DNA of 64,000 bases, from contig NC_016134.3 in assembly GCF_000005505.3 (NCBI RefSeq), forward strand, positions 434,001 through 498,000, in the 5' to 3' direction. The position numbers and the translations under genes are program-made. This document shows, piece by piece, positions 41,242 through 53,371 of the stretch (position 1 is its first letter; the number at the start of each line of letters is the position of its first letter). Under the pieces are notes generated by a model. It did no database searches, had not been told where the DNA came from, and was given only the letters and a program-made list of their open reading frames with translations. Source of the stretch: Brachypodium distachyon. Its lineage: Eukaryota > Streptophyta > Magnoliopsida > Poales > Poaceae.

Positions 41242-44200
41242 ATGGAGAAAGGCGGCGCCGGGAACGCGGCGGCAAGACGGATGGCCAGGCTGGCGTCCCA
41301 CCTCCACCCGTCCACCTCACAGGCAGGTCGCAGCTCCCCCTCTTGTCAGTTCGTTTATATCTCTTCTTTCTCAGCAAGTCAGATTCGCTTGCTATCGCCG
41401 TACCCGAACCTGATCTCCAGTTGCTTCCATGATCAGCTGATTAGCTTGGGGTGGGTGTAGATTTTGCGTTGCAACTTGGTAGTAGCAATTATTAAGTAAG
41501 GGGATGGATGCCTGCCTGCAGGTTTACTGTATTATTAGTCTCGATTTACCGCTCTACTCTAGGTAGGTAGGGATCAGCAATTGAGCAATTCGACCTGAGT
41601 TTCGAGCCTCGTTAAGGGATGGGAGTCACCGAGTCAGGAACTGATGCTATTCGCAGATTGGATAGTGAAGTGAAATCTTGCGTCACGGGATTTAAAGAGC
41701 ATCAGCTATAGCCCTGTCCTGCCCTGGTGATGAGCACAAGCATTAGTGCATTACGCTGTCCTAAATTCAGCACACTTTAGAGTTCAGACTTAACATTAGG
41801 TTTGACTGTAGTTAGTGGTTGGCAAATCTAACATTGTAGCAGTTGTTGTCTTACCATCCAATCCACCATCGGCTTCGATTCAGCTAAAAGTTTTCTCTTT
41901 CCTTGTTTTGAAGATGGAGGAGGTGTCCATCCTGAGGGGCTACAATTGCCGTGCAAAAGGCGCAGCACCAGGATTCAAGGTTGCAGTCTTGGGTGCGTCT
42001 GGTGGGATTGGCCAGCCGCTCTCGCTGCTCATGAAGATGAACCCTCTCGTTTCGGTGCTCCATTTATATGATGTCGTCAACATGCCTGGTGTTACCGCTG
42101 ACATTAGCCACATGAACACCGGTGCTGTGGTATGCTCATTGACCTCTTGTCTGTGTACATCCTGTGCTTTATGATTTCTTTGGAAATTGATTCTAAAAGG
42201 ATACTGTGGTTGCATGTTGGTTGGCCTCTAGTACAGTTGCTCTCCATCTGATCTTTTCAGGTTATGTTTAGCGGATATAAATTGCTACATATGTTTTCTC
42301 TACTATACTAGTGTACTGAGAGCTCATATGGTAGATGTTTAGCATTAGCAAACTAGCTGTTAGTATAAACTTAGAATGCATGTAAGTAAGGTAACAAGTA
42401 GCCAGTTTCCAGTGATGTTTGCATAGTTCTGAAAGTCATGTGGCATCAGGAACTATAAGGAGAGCTAGGAAAAAAATCATTCAGTAATAACTGTGGATCA
42501 AAACATATAACCTACTTGCATTTTGTCTAGCAGACAGTACTTAAATTGTCATTGTATTCGTAGCCCCCCAGATCTCTATGACTGCCTCTGCGATGCATAA
42601 AATCATCACATGATTCTTGTACCTTAAAAGTTAGTCTGATCATTGGGTATAGTTATGCTAAGGTCTAAATTCCACAGGTACGTGGCTTCTTGGGCCAGCC
42701 ACAGTTGGAAAATGCTTTGACAGGGATGGATCTTGTGATCATTCCTGCCGGTATCCCTCGGAAGCCTGGCATGACAAGGGATGACTTGTTTAACATCAAT
42801 GCTGGAATCGTCCGGACTCTTTGCGAAGGAATTGCAAAATGCTGCCCAAATGCAATTGTGAATGTGATCAGTAACCCTGTCAATTCTACTGTTCCAATTG
42901 CTGCTGAAGTATTTAAAAAGGCTGGGACGTACGATCCTAAGCGTCTATTGGGGGTGACAACACTTGATGTAGTGCGAGCCAATACTTTTGTGGTATGTAC
43001 TTCAAAAGAGTTCGCCATATTGACCTATTATATTACTTGTTTCTACATGGACAATTTCTCAAATTCCTATTACAGGGAGAGGTTCTTGGACTTGACCCCA
43101 GAGATGTCAATGTTCCTGTTGTTGGTGGGCATGCGGGAATTACTATATTACCACTCCTTTCACAGGTTGTTATTACTATCAGTTGCTCCAAATTCTGAAC
43201 CATATATGTAGCTGAAAACTTGTTTCCATCTGATGGAGATAGGATGAAATCCAAATTTCTCCCTGTTCATTTTATAAATTTTCCTTGATGGAACTTTGTT
43301 ATTTTCATAGGTGAATCCTTCCTGTTCGTTTACCTCGGAAGAAATTAGTTATCTCACTTCTCGCATACAGAACGGTGGGACAGAAGTTGTTGAGGTATGG
43401 GTTTCTGTATCATCTAGTGCCACATCTTGTATGCACAATGGAGGGGAAAAAAGTCAATTCAAGAATTCCTTTTGCAATTTCTTAGTTATGAATACTGGTT
43501 TAGATTCTCTGCTGAATTAATTGTGTTGTATTAACTATGAATATTGTGTCCGATCACAAGAAATAGAATACTTACAAATCAGACACAATGTTAGTCTGAA
43601 CTCATCGCAGAATTGTGGATCTGTGATGTATTTGAGAAGAAGAAAGGAGAAAGAAAGGTAGTGAGAAATCAGGGTGGATTGGCATTCTATTTCAATGGCT
43701 TCACAGTCTACATACTCAATCCTCTCCTTCTGTGGCTGAAAACTTGAACCCACATGTCTCAAACGTGACTAGCTCAATTGATAACACCCTCAACTAAAGA
43801 CTCGGCCTAATACAGAGCCCCTTGTAGCAGTACAGCTCAAACCTTCTTCAGATATCTCCCCTTTGTGTTCATAGTCCCTGCATACTGGTTGCAGTTGTAC
43901 AGCATATAATTAACAAAGCTTTACTATAACTGACATGCTAGATTTTCAGAACATAAGAGTAGGATCACAATAAATATGAGATAGACTTCTGAAATTGTTA
44001 AATTCTTATGCTCTATAAAGGACAAAGATGCATATTAGCTGCACGCACTCCATGATGTTGAGAACAAAGGTCAATTATTAGGTGCTTGTTAGGTTCAACA
44101 AAAACATTCGTTTATGCATATTTTTTACCTGCTTAGGGGCCTAGACTAATTGTTAGTGCTAGTTGCTTACACTTATTCTAGTTAGGTGACTGCCTGACAG

Positions 44201-45518
44201 TTACATATTTTTCCAAGAAAAAATAGTCTGGAAGCTGTTGATTGGCTGATATTGCTTGACAATGTTCTATTTTAGAGGAACCTTGACCACTGTTCTACGT
44301 GTTAATGCTATAAACTTCCATTTTGCTCCTTACTATTCGATATGCATTTCAGGCAAAAGCAGGAGCAGGATCAGCAACTCTTTCTATGGTTGGTTTGTAT
44401 GACTTATATGTGCATTAGTCTATCCATTTATAGTTTCTAATGATGGATCTATTAACACTAGATTATCTTTCTTAGGCGTATGCAGCAGCAAAATTCGCAG
44501 ATGCTTGCTTAAGAGGATTGCATGGTGATGCTGGGATAGTAGAGTGCTCTTATGTAGCTTCTCAGGTTATTATTCGTTTCTTTCATACTTAATCTTTTAC
44601 TCCATCCGATCCATAATAAGTGTCTGATTTAGTACAAAATCAGCAACACTTATTATGGATCGGATGGAGTAGCTTATATTTCATAATTAATCTTTACTGA
44701 ACAATATTTCTGATATGTGAATCTCGTTTTCTTGCGATCTTGACTGAAATGTTTTTCTCGTGTTGGGGGCTAAAGGTGACGGAGCTGCCTTTCTTTGCAT
44801 CCAAAGTGCGCCTAGGTCGATGTGGCGTTGAGGAGATCTTGCCACTTGGTCCACTGAACGAGTTTGAAAGGTGTGTAATTAAATTTACAGCTATTCACCG
44901 CTCTCTTTTGACAATTGAACACCAACTGGGCAAGCATACGCTTTCCAGTGAAGCTGACACATGCCCAAGCTATCACTAGGCCCAATTGCCAGTTCACAAA
45001 GGTTCAAAAAGACCACTATCATCAGATATTCAGATCTGCCATATTAGCAGATACTGACAAGATGTCAGCCTCATGGCTCCCTATTGGGCTGGAGACCCAG
45101 GAATTATTTCCCAGACACTTGTTCATAGACTAGAGTACAGCACACAGAAATTATTGTGATCCATGTAGGTGTCCCTGGGGAACAGTCCTGGAGAAATACT
45201 AGCCTTCTTGGAATTGTATGACTTTTGCATTTCTGAGGAAACCAGACCATGGCCACATATAATTTCTTGAGATGGACAGCTGAACCCCATTTTGATTGTA
45301 TCACAACAAGGTTGCATGACATCTGAACAAAACCCCACTGTCGTTGGTAGCTGCATTATGGATCATATGACAACAATTGTTTTTCGATATCCTTGGACTC
45401 ACGACCGTGCTGACCTGTTTTTGGTGACCCATCACGTTCATGCAGAGCTGGACTGGAGAAGGCGAAGAAAGAGCTGTCCGAGAGTATCCAGAAGGGCGTC
45501 TCTTTCATCAACAAATGA
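41242..45518 (+). CDS. Glyoxysomal/peroxisomal NAD-malate dehydrogenase (PTS2)
   Basis: Nine exons: 41242-41322, 41914-42129, 42678-42992, 43076-43165, 43311-43394, 44353-44388, 44476-44565, 44776-44870 and 45446-45518. They join in phase to 359 residues, the normal family length. The enzyme interconverts malate and oxaloacetate with NAD in the glyoxylate cycle, beta-oxidation and photorespiration. The presequence holds a PTS2-type nonapeptide, RMARLASHL, near residue 13. The NAD-binding loop [10 protein letters not shown], substrate-binding [11 protein letters not shown], the active-site Asp in [11 protein letters not shown], the catalytic His in [10 protein letters not shown], and the C-terminus KGVSFINK are all present. 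Intron 1 has a GC donor (CAG|GCAGGT); the nearby GT would break the frame. Exon 2 starts with an in-frame ATG, so a product without PTS2 is possible. A hairpin MITE lies in intron 7. Confidence 0.95.
44598..44671. mobile_element. Perfect-hairpin Stowaway MITE in a malate dehydrogenase intron
   Basis: TACTCCATCCGATCCATAATAAGTGT pairs with ACACTTATTATGGATCGGATGGAGTA (ends quoted as ACTCCATCCGATCCATAATA and its complement). It is 74 bp in total, flanked by TA. Confidence 0.9.
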
Positions 45519-45751
45519 GTATCTGTATGTACACACCTTCTTCGGACTTGGAACTAATGTCCCAACTCCAACACAGAAATCCAAATCCAAATCCAAATGC
45601 ACATGCTGTATGCTTTTGCCTCCTGGAAACAGTCGCCCTATGATGTATGATGTAATCTCCCTGTAAACCTTTATACGTGATACACGAGTTAATAATAATC
45701 TTTACTGTCTTGGCAAATGTAACAAGTCTGCCTGACTGTGTGAGGTCTGGT

Positions 45752-45757
45752 AATAAA
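45752..45757 (+). terminator. Polyadenylation signal of the malate dehydrogenase gene
   Basis: AATAAATAAAAG lies 234 bp after the stop codon, just before the poly-C tract. Confidence 0.5.
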
Positions 45758-45767
45758 TAAAAGTCTG

Positions 45768-45791
45768 CCCCCCCCCCCCCCCCCCCCCCCC
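45768..45791. repeat. Poly-C tract (24 C)
   Basis: An uninterrupted run of 24 cytosines just behind the malate dehydrogenase gene. Confidence 0.95.
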
Positions 45792-46241
45792 AAATGCTGT
45801 TGCTGCCTCCATGAATGATACTAGTACAAAGATGAAAAACAATGTTATCCTGGAGGAAGAAGCTTTTACTTCTTTCCCTGGGGCTGAAGATCATTGTGTG
45901 CAATACTGGCGCTGTGATCCGAGACAGTAATAAACAAGGGAGGATGGGCAGTGAGATGGGATCATGGGATGAGTGATGAATGAATAAACAAAAGGGGAAT
46001 TGCAGCTGGGGAGCATGTGTATGTCTGTATTTATCACTGTGTTAGTCACATCGATGGATCGATCACGGGATATGCGCTGCTTGAGCATCGACCATATTCA
46101 TGTCCTCCTTAATTGCATTTGGCACTGTCCACTGCATGGATGGACCAATTGACGATGACACTATTCCTACGGATCAGATCAGGTCGGAGAACAGTAGCGG
46201 TACTACTGTATTTTCTTGGAATTACTAACCAGTCAAAAGAT

Positions 46242-46365
46242 TACTGCTCCCTCCGTTTGTCTGTATTTGGATGTATTTGATGTGATTTAGTGTATAATTA
46301 CATTTAAATTTAGTCAAAGTTGAGACATTTTTATTGGACGGACGGAAAACGGAAGGAAAGGAGTA
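46242..46365. mobile_element. Stowaway-type MITE, diverged
   Basis: TACTGCTCCCTCCGTTTGTC at the left and ACGGAAGGAAAGGAGTA at the right, with TAATTACATTTAAATTTAG and AAAGTTGAGACATTT inside. Confidence 0.7.
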
Positions 46366-46733
46366 CTAAGATCTACTCCTAGAGGACCAGACATGTGGCT
46401 TGATCCATCTTAATCAGTTTGGGCCATCGAGTCTCCTCAAAGGTCACAGCTATGGCTGTTACGTAGGCTCATCATTCACTGGTTAGTGTAATTAACCACA
46501 TGATTGCATCCATCATTCTCAACAGAAAGCATTTGGACAAGGCAGGGTGAGCAGGGAAACGTGCATGCCACCCAGAAGATGAGACACCAAAAGTTGCTTC
46601 TGCTTACAAACCTCCAAAAAGTTTTCCCATTACAACAACTTTTGCCAATAAAATACAACCATCATGCGTGGCTTAGAACCACCATATTAAGTGATTTTAT
46701 ATTATATGTACCTAGACATATTTTAGTATACGG

Positions 46734-48145
46734 GGATGGCTACGCAGTGCGCGTGCACTATTTGGCCTAGAAAGTGCCTTCCGACCAAATCCATATCCTA
46801 ACGTGGTCCCCACGCATGCGACCTTTCCTTTTCTCCTCCGGCTGGTCCTCACCTGGGGCCCATGTCAAAGCAAATAAAGAATTTAATTCTTAGATGCTAT
46901 TTTCCTCCTCTGCACTACTCCACAAATTACATCCGACGAAGAGGCCAGCAAAAAATATCACTGGGTCAGGAAAAATTAACTCACGAACTGTTGAGGCATC
47001 CTTACCAACAAATTACATCCAATAAGAAAGAGTTACATCTAGTTAGAAGCGAATGTTACTTCTCGCGAAAAAATTACATCCAAAAAAGCGACGAATGTAA
47101 CTTCTAACCGAAAATTACATCCAAAACAATGACGAAAGTAACTTCTCACGAAAAATCTCATCCAAACAAGTAGTGAATGTAACTTCTGATGAAAAATGAC
47201 TTCCATACAACGGCGAAGATAATTATTAAGAAAATAAACTCAGTAGTGCGTCAAACCAAACAAATGGGATCGTGGAGTTGTGTAGTAGATGGAGAAGCCG
47301 CTCCCCACGGTGCATGCCAGCAGCAGCAGTTGCCATCCCACGCGCCGAACACGAGTTCTCACCATACTCAGCAAGGCCACGCCAGGTGAACGCGCGGAGG
47401 AGGAACTCGAAGTCAGTGAGCATCCCGAGTTGGGGAGCCGCCGTCACGCCCGGATCTCGCCGCCTCCACCCGGGTCCATGACGACTGGACCTTGCCACCT
47501 CCACCCGGGTCCACCGTGACAGGACCTCGCCGCCTCTGTCCAGGTCCGGCGCACCGTTCCGATGCCCTTCCTGCCTAGACCTCATCGCTTTGATCTCGCC
47601 GCCACCAGGATCTCGCCGCTCGCCGCCCCAGAGGATTCGTCGCCCGTAGCTCAGATCTCAACGACTTGGGGGTGAGAAAGAGAGAGAGGAGGAGGGAGGG
47701 AGCACCAACGCTCCTCTCGCCTGCGCTAGAGATCGAGATCTCAGCAGGGAGATGATGAACGAGGGGAGGGCTCAGCAGGGAGATGATGAATAGGAGAGGG
47801 GAGGAAGGAGGGGGCCGAAGGGTGAGGAGGAGCAGCTGGCCGCCGCCACCGGTGCTCGGGATCTCACCGTGGTGGGATGAGGAGCAGGAGAGGAGGAAGC
47901 TAGAGGGAGGGGGGCCCGGCGGCGGCGGTTGGGATCTCAGCGAGGAGGAAGACGCCGCTGGACGGGATCTCACCTGGGGGTGGGGATGGGGGGCGGGGTG
48001 AGGAGCAGGAGAGAGGAGGGGGGATGGGGCTCGGGCAAGGAGAGACAAGGGATGAGGGAGTGGATAAGGCTGAGAGTCAGAGGTTTCCTCACCAGGTGAG
48101 CACCGCAAATGATTAGGAAGTGTGCGCGCACGTAAAAGAATTGGC
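46734..48145. mobile_element. Pack-MULE-like insertion (1412 bp) with 8-bp target duplication
   Basis: The insertion is bounded by the direct repeat GTATACGG (46726-46733 and 48146-48153). It begins GGATGGCTACGCAGTGCGCG and ends CGCACGTAAAAGAATTGGC. The ends share only a GTGCGCG core as inverted repeat, so the superfamily (Mutator or hAT) is open. The left half is AT-rich with a 41-bp minisatellite; the right half (47280-48110) is very GC-rich with repeated CCACCCGGGTCCA and GGATCTC(G/A)CCG phrases, as if captured from a gene. No transposase was seen. Confidence 0.75.
47012..47215. repeat. 41-bp minisatellite inside the inserted element
   Basis: Units with ATTACATCC, then CGAATGTAACTTCT and CGAAAAA, recur with 41-42 bp spacing (47073, 47114, ~47156, ~47197). 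A variant unit precedes them at 47012. Each unit contains a small inverted pair, TTACATCC/GAATGTAA. Confidence 0.8.
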
Positions 48146-48206
48146 GTATACGGATACGTTCATATTTAAACAAATTTAAGTCAACTAATATGGAAGGGAG
48201 GGAGTA

Positions 48207-49605
48207 GTAACTAGCTAGGCCAATTATTGAAGCCTTTGATCCATCCATACTTGCATGTGCCAAATAACGATAGAGCTAGCTTGCATTGGCTTGAGCCAAG
48301 CTTAAGTTTACCTAGGCATAAACTAAGAGTTTTCTGAGATATGCAGGGCTGTCAGCTGATCTCAAACACCTTTTATCTTTTCTGTTTTGTAGTATACTTT
48401 TTAGTAAATATGTCCTTGGGTCTGTTAGTACTACTTGTCTGGCATATATATATCCAGACGATCGTCTCCAGCTAACGCTAATTGCTCACTAACCTAGTGC
48501 AATGTTAGTCCAATTAATTATATTGTCCACAAAGAACTCATCATCAAATCCCTCGAGATCGTCGTTAACGCGTTCTTAATCATGATATTATTCCATGATA
48601 GAGAATAAGACGATCCTCTGTACTGTACGTATGTGTATTATATCCAGCAACTGAATGTATAAAGTATGTGAGTGGTGTATATACAACTTAATGCATGGCT
48701 TGCGCCCTACCAACTAAAGACATGTTGCACCTTGTGCAGACAAACACTGTTCCAACTTTGCACTGCATATCTCAACAGCTTTCTATATCCAATAAATTAA
48801 GTTTGATGTAGTATCCCCAGTTGTGAGGAGATCAAGCCTTTGATATTAGTATACGGAGTATATCTTTTGTGCTGTGCAAATCACGCAATATCTCTTAAAC
48901 AAATTAAGAGGGCCAATGAGATATATGGTCGCAGATCACTAAATAAACTTAACTAATAATTTATACAATTATTCTTGCATGCATGATTCAGGCACGAGTC
49001 AGAGATCGAGAGGATATGCATGCCGGGAGATACATCTGATCTCATGCATGCAACTCCTAATTAAAGTACTTCAAAGCAGGATATTGTTGGATATATTTTG
49101 AAGAAGCAAAAACCAATCCATGCTAGATGAGGAGTTGATGATCAGACTTCTATATACTAAAGGATAATGCTTGATGCAGACAGTGCAACTTCTCTAGTGC
49201 ATATCTGAAGGAAATTATTATATATTAGATATAATTTCTCCATATATAAGGATTAAGAATATCAAACATGCATGCATCAAGAGATTACACAGTATATCTC
49301 TTGGTTCTCTCATCATTTCACTAGTGTAATTTGGAATTGAGCAAACAGATATTAAGGTGCACGTACTTAGCTAGGTAGCTAGGGAACAAAACTTGGATTG
49401 CAACCTGTGGCTGAGAAATTCTCGTCACCATGCATGCATGCAAACATATAATTAAGTCCATGGACGCATGCATGCATCGTGCATCAGCGTAACGAGGAAT
49501 TCCTCACCATGAAGGTTCTCTCATAATTTTGTGAATTATCAATTCATCCGAGGAAATTAAGGAACGATCATTCGACGCCAACTGGCATTGCATGCATGAA
49601 CTAGC
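48207..49605. other. Intergenic, 3' of the bHLH gene
   Basis: AT-rich spacer with many CATGCATGC (RY-like) motifs, especially 49427-49480. No gene was recognised. Confidence 0.35.
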
Positions 49606-52600
49606 TTAGCATTCTCCATTTCCAGTATAATGTCGGTGCAGCGCGGAGTTGAGCTTCCTGACAATTTCCTCCACCGTGGAATTGAAACCCTCCTCCACCT
49701 GAAAATAATATTAGAGTTGGACCAAGTAAGTTTAATATTTTTTGAAAAATATTGACCAGTTAAAGATGTATATGATGAAATGATCCATGTATTGGTAACT
49801 GTTAAGGGACAATACTGTTTAATCAGAAGCCAAAAATGGTAATCAGTGAGGGGATTGTGATAGATTAATTGTTACTTGTGAATACAAAAAAATATAAAAA
49901 AGTAATTTTTACCATGGACCAGATGGAACTTATATTGAACACTATCGCCGCATATACTGCAAATCTTATTTAGCAATAGAAAAAAAAATCGTACAAGGCC
50001 AACGCTTTGAACTAGATTCAAATCAGGATTTTCGCTGTAAAATGTGGTGCCATTTGGAAATAGTTTTTTATATCTAACAAATACATGGCCACTTTGAGAT
50101 TTACTATTAGACTAGATCGAGGACATTCTACAGATAAAATGAGTCAATTGTGTGGGCCATCAGTTTTCTCTTTTACATTTTGATTGACTATCTCTGTTCA
50201 ATTACTAGATCGCATGAAGATTGAGCCTAAAATTTGTTAACTTCTGTATAGCCAGGAATTTCATCCACGTATATTTTGCAACCAGCCAGCTCATCACTCA
50301 ATCTGTATAACTTCTGAATCATAAATCATAAAACATGGAACCTATAAAGTATTGGTTGGACGTATAAATTATCTAGCAATTTAATTTTATTTGTCTGTTT
50401 GTTATTCCCATATGGGATTTTCGCACAAGATCGTATCCCTCAGTGGGTTCTTTAATAGATCTCGCATGCATGCATTGAGTAGCAAGATGGCAATTGGCAA
50501 GTACACTTGCCCATATATACAAACAATTGCAATAAATAGAGAGGTGTACAAAAGTTAATATAGAACTGGCCTACATGAAATGAGTGAATTGAACTAGCTA
50601 GTGACTAATTTCTATGTAGTTTGAACTGATATGCACGTGCTGGTCATGCAGCTACTGCATAATCTCACAATTGTGTTAGGACGATATATACACTTAATTG
50701 ATGCATGCAGCCGCCTTAGGGCAATATACACGAACATCTTTCTCCTGTAATGAAATACATATGTAGTCCTCCTGCATGGTAACAAAAACAATACTCTATA
50801 TGCTAAAGGAGCATGCTCTTAGTACCCGGTGCTAAAAGAGACAGATAGTTATATACTTGGCTGAACTGTTTCATTGTCTATAATTAACTAGAGGCAAAGT
50901 AACACATAAGCTTAACATTGGTACGAGGTATGAAGAGAAGGATTTATTTGCTAATATGTGCACAACTTTAGGTGTAAAAATCTGTAACTATCTAGATAGA
51001 AATGTACAACTTGGACATAAATTCCATTGGATAAAAGATTCAAATGAGGAGATCGTCGATTTAGAAATAAGAATCCCGTTAAAACAGATAGTCTTTAAAA
51101 GATAATACCTCATATCTATCCTACACGAGGCAACACAAAGAACTTTTCTTTTGTTATTAAACGCCTGCAATGTGCATGTCTGTTCTTACAATTATTGATG
51201 GACTTAGTAGAACTATTTTAGATAAAGGAAGAGCTTTATTGTCTTCCGACCTTATACATCGATCGAAATGATGCACACACATAGCCACTTGGTTAGTACA
51301 TATGGAACAAGATGAAAACAGTACATGTGGCACTTGCAATAGATGTTGGTGCATTTCAGCAAGTAGTGCAATTTGCACTTTAGGTAGCTACTTAATTTGT
51401 GCAAACTACATATATATACACATGCCAGAAATGAACAACTTATTAATTAATAAGATCACTTGCCTTCGCCGTGATGGTGATGATGGCGGTGGCCGCCGGG
51501 AAGGGCATGACACTGGTGTGGGTGATGGCGAGCCGGAGCGACTCCACCTCCGCCAGCACCCTCACCAGCATCCCCTTGGCACTCTCACAGTGGATTCGCA
51601 CCAGCACACTCTTTTCCGACAACCGTACCTCGATCTCTGGTAGCCCGCTGCCATTTTGGCTCTCCGATGACTCGCCGCCAGCCTCGTCGCTGGAGGCGGC
51701 GAGGCTAGCCAGGCAGGTCTTCTTCTTGTTGACAAGCACGGCGGAGTACTGGATTGTGGTACTTGTGTGCTGCTGCTTGTCATCCTCGTCCTCGAGGGTC
51801 TTGACCTTGTCCTGCAGCTCCCTGACATACTTCACCGCGTCCCCAAGAATGGTCGCCTTGTCCATCTACACATCTCATCATATTTACAATATTAGTTTAT
51901 GGATAAGACATGAGTTGAATTAATCAGAATGCTTGCACATGTTTTTTTAGCGACGGGCCAACTGATCACCATAAGAGTTGCATGTATATTCATTAAGAAA
52001 GAAAGAGTTTTACAACGCCGTAAAAAGGCACGGCGAAAGAAAAAAAAACACCACGGTAAGCGACCCGAAATGACCTTTTGGCACTTTCGTAACGGAAATA
52101 ACACGAGCAAAATTCAAAACGTTAATGAGCTGCAGTGGCTGGCGAAAATGTGATAGCACAGATCAAATTGAGCAGTAAAATTCAGTCCAATATGAAAAGG
52201 AAATTAAAAAAACGGAAGGATCTAATTAAGAACCGGTTTGGATTATTGTTGTATCTTTTGTGGAAGGCAAGGCCTGATAATCGGCGGGTACCACTGAGAA
52301 GTAAGAACACGCTTAATTATATATGGCCGAACAAGAAATGCTTGGACTTAACGCATGCAATCTTAATTGATTGCAGTTTTATATTTTCCCCAATGAAAAG
52401 GAGAAGATTAACACAAGAAGAAGCATGGAATGAAATTGAGGACTAGCTAGGAGCATACAAGAAGAAGAAGATCGATCGACGTGGTAATATAATGGATGGA
52501 TTAATTAAAGAAAAATCATTCACCTTCTTCAGTCCGGGGATGACGGTGGAGAGCTCGATGAACCGCTGGTTGATCTTCTCCCGCCGCCGCCGCTCCGCGA

Positions 52601-53120
52601 TGATGTGGTCCTGCACCGGCCCCGGAGACGACGACGCCGCCTGCCTCCCGCCTGATCTCGCGGGGGCGGCGGAGGCTGCCGGCGCCGGCGGCGGAGGCGA
52701 GATGATGATGTCCGCCGTGGGCTGCGCCGACGCGGCGCCGAAGTTCCAGCTCATCTGCCTGCCGCCGCGGCCGCCGGAGGTCCTGGCACGGGCGGTGTGC
52801 GGGGACCAGCCGGCAGCCGTGGCGGGGGACGCGTCGTGGTCCATGGCGGCGGCGGCGGCGGGGCTGTCGTCGGAGCTGGCGCCGCCGCTCCAGCTGCTGG
52901 CGGCTGCCGGCCGGTGGACGTCGACCTGCAAACAGTTCCGGCCGCCGCGGCCCGACTGCCGGAGCGCGTGCAGCGACGGGAAAGAAGCAGCGGCAGCAGC
53001 AAAAGTGTCGCCGCCGTCGTATGGCGGCGGCGGAGGAGGAGCGGCGGAAGAAGAAGAAGGGAGTTGGTTCTGGTCGAGCGTGTTGAGCGCCCACTGCATG
53101 AAGAAGCTCGACTCCTCCAT
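49606..53120 (-). CDS. bHLH transcription factor, subgroup IVa type (bHLH18/25, NAI1-like)
   Basis: Three exons on the minus strand: 53120-52524, 51865-51464 and 49698-49606, together 363 residues. The N-terminal ~165 residues are Ala/Ser/Pro-rich, starting MEESSFFMQWALNTLDQ. The basic region HIIAERRRREKINQRF has His172, Glu176 and Arg180, the set that binds the CANNTG/G-box. The first exon ends inside the loop (VIPGLKK) and the second opens with MDKATILGDAVKYVRELQDK. An ACT-like C-terminal fold follows (~275-360: IEVRLSEKSVLVRIH, then VEEGFNSTVEEIVRKLN). The last 30 residues come from exon 3, joined across a 1765-bp intron with a GC donor (AAG|GCAAGT, the ideal GC form). Without that splice the protein would end ASDLIN five codons later. 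Nuclear; relatives act in ER-body formation, iron and defence regulation. Confidence 0.92.
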
Positions 53121-53339
53121 TATTACGCCGATTAGCTAGCTGCTTCCTTCTTCTTCTTCTTCTTCCCCCAGCTGTGCTGCACACACACATATATAAACAA
53201 GCAAATTAATCCCACCTAGCTAGTTCATCCTGAAGAATCGATCCATCCATATCAACTAATCCCATGGCTGATTGATCCATGATCCAGCTGAAGCACAAAA
53301 AAAAACCAGCAGCAGAGAAGAATTACCTCCAGATCTCTT

Positions 53340-53342
<3 letters not shown>

Positions 53343-53370
<28 letters not shown>
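53343..53370. repeat. (CT)14 microsatellite upstream of the bHLH gene
   Basis: Pure CT run, GA on the gene strand, about 225 bp before the bHLH start codon. GA/CT tracts are common in plant leaders and core promoters. Confidence 0.95.

Positions 53371-53371
<1 letters not shown>

Larger units (their letters stand above)
46672..48206. mobile_element. Stowaway MITE split by a 1.4-kb insertion
   Basis: The left half, CATATTAAGTGATTTTATAT...CATATTTTAGTATACGG, ends at 46733. The right half, GTATACGGATACGTTCATAT...TAATATGGAAGGGAGGGAGTA, starts at 48146. Joined, they match the intact family member at 60930-61047 without a gap, counting the shared GTATACGG once. Confidence 0.88.

Noticed and set aside
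52135..52446. 103-codon open frame within bHLH intron 1
   Set aside because: Basic, AT-rich, no domain; entirely intronic.
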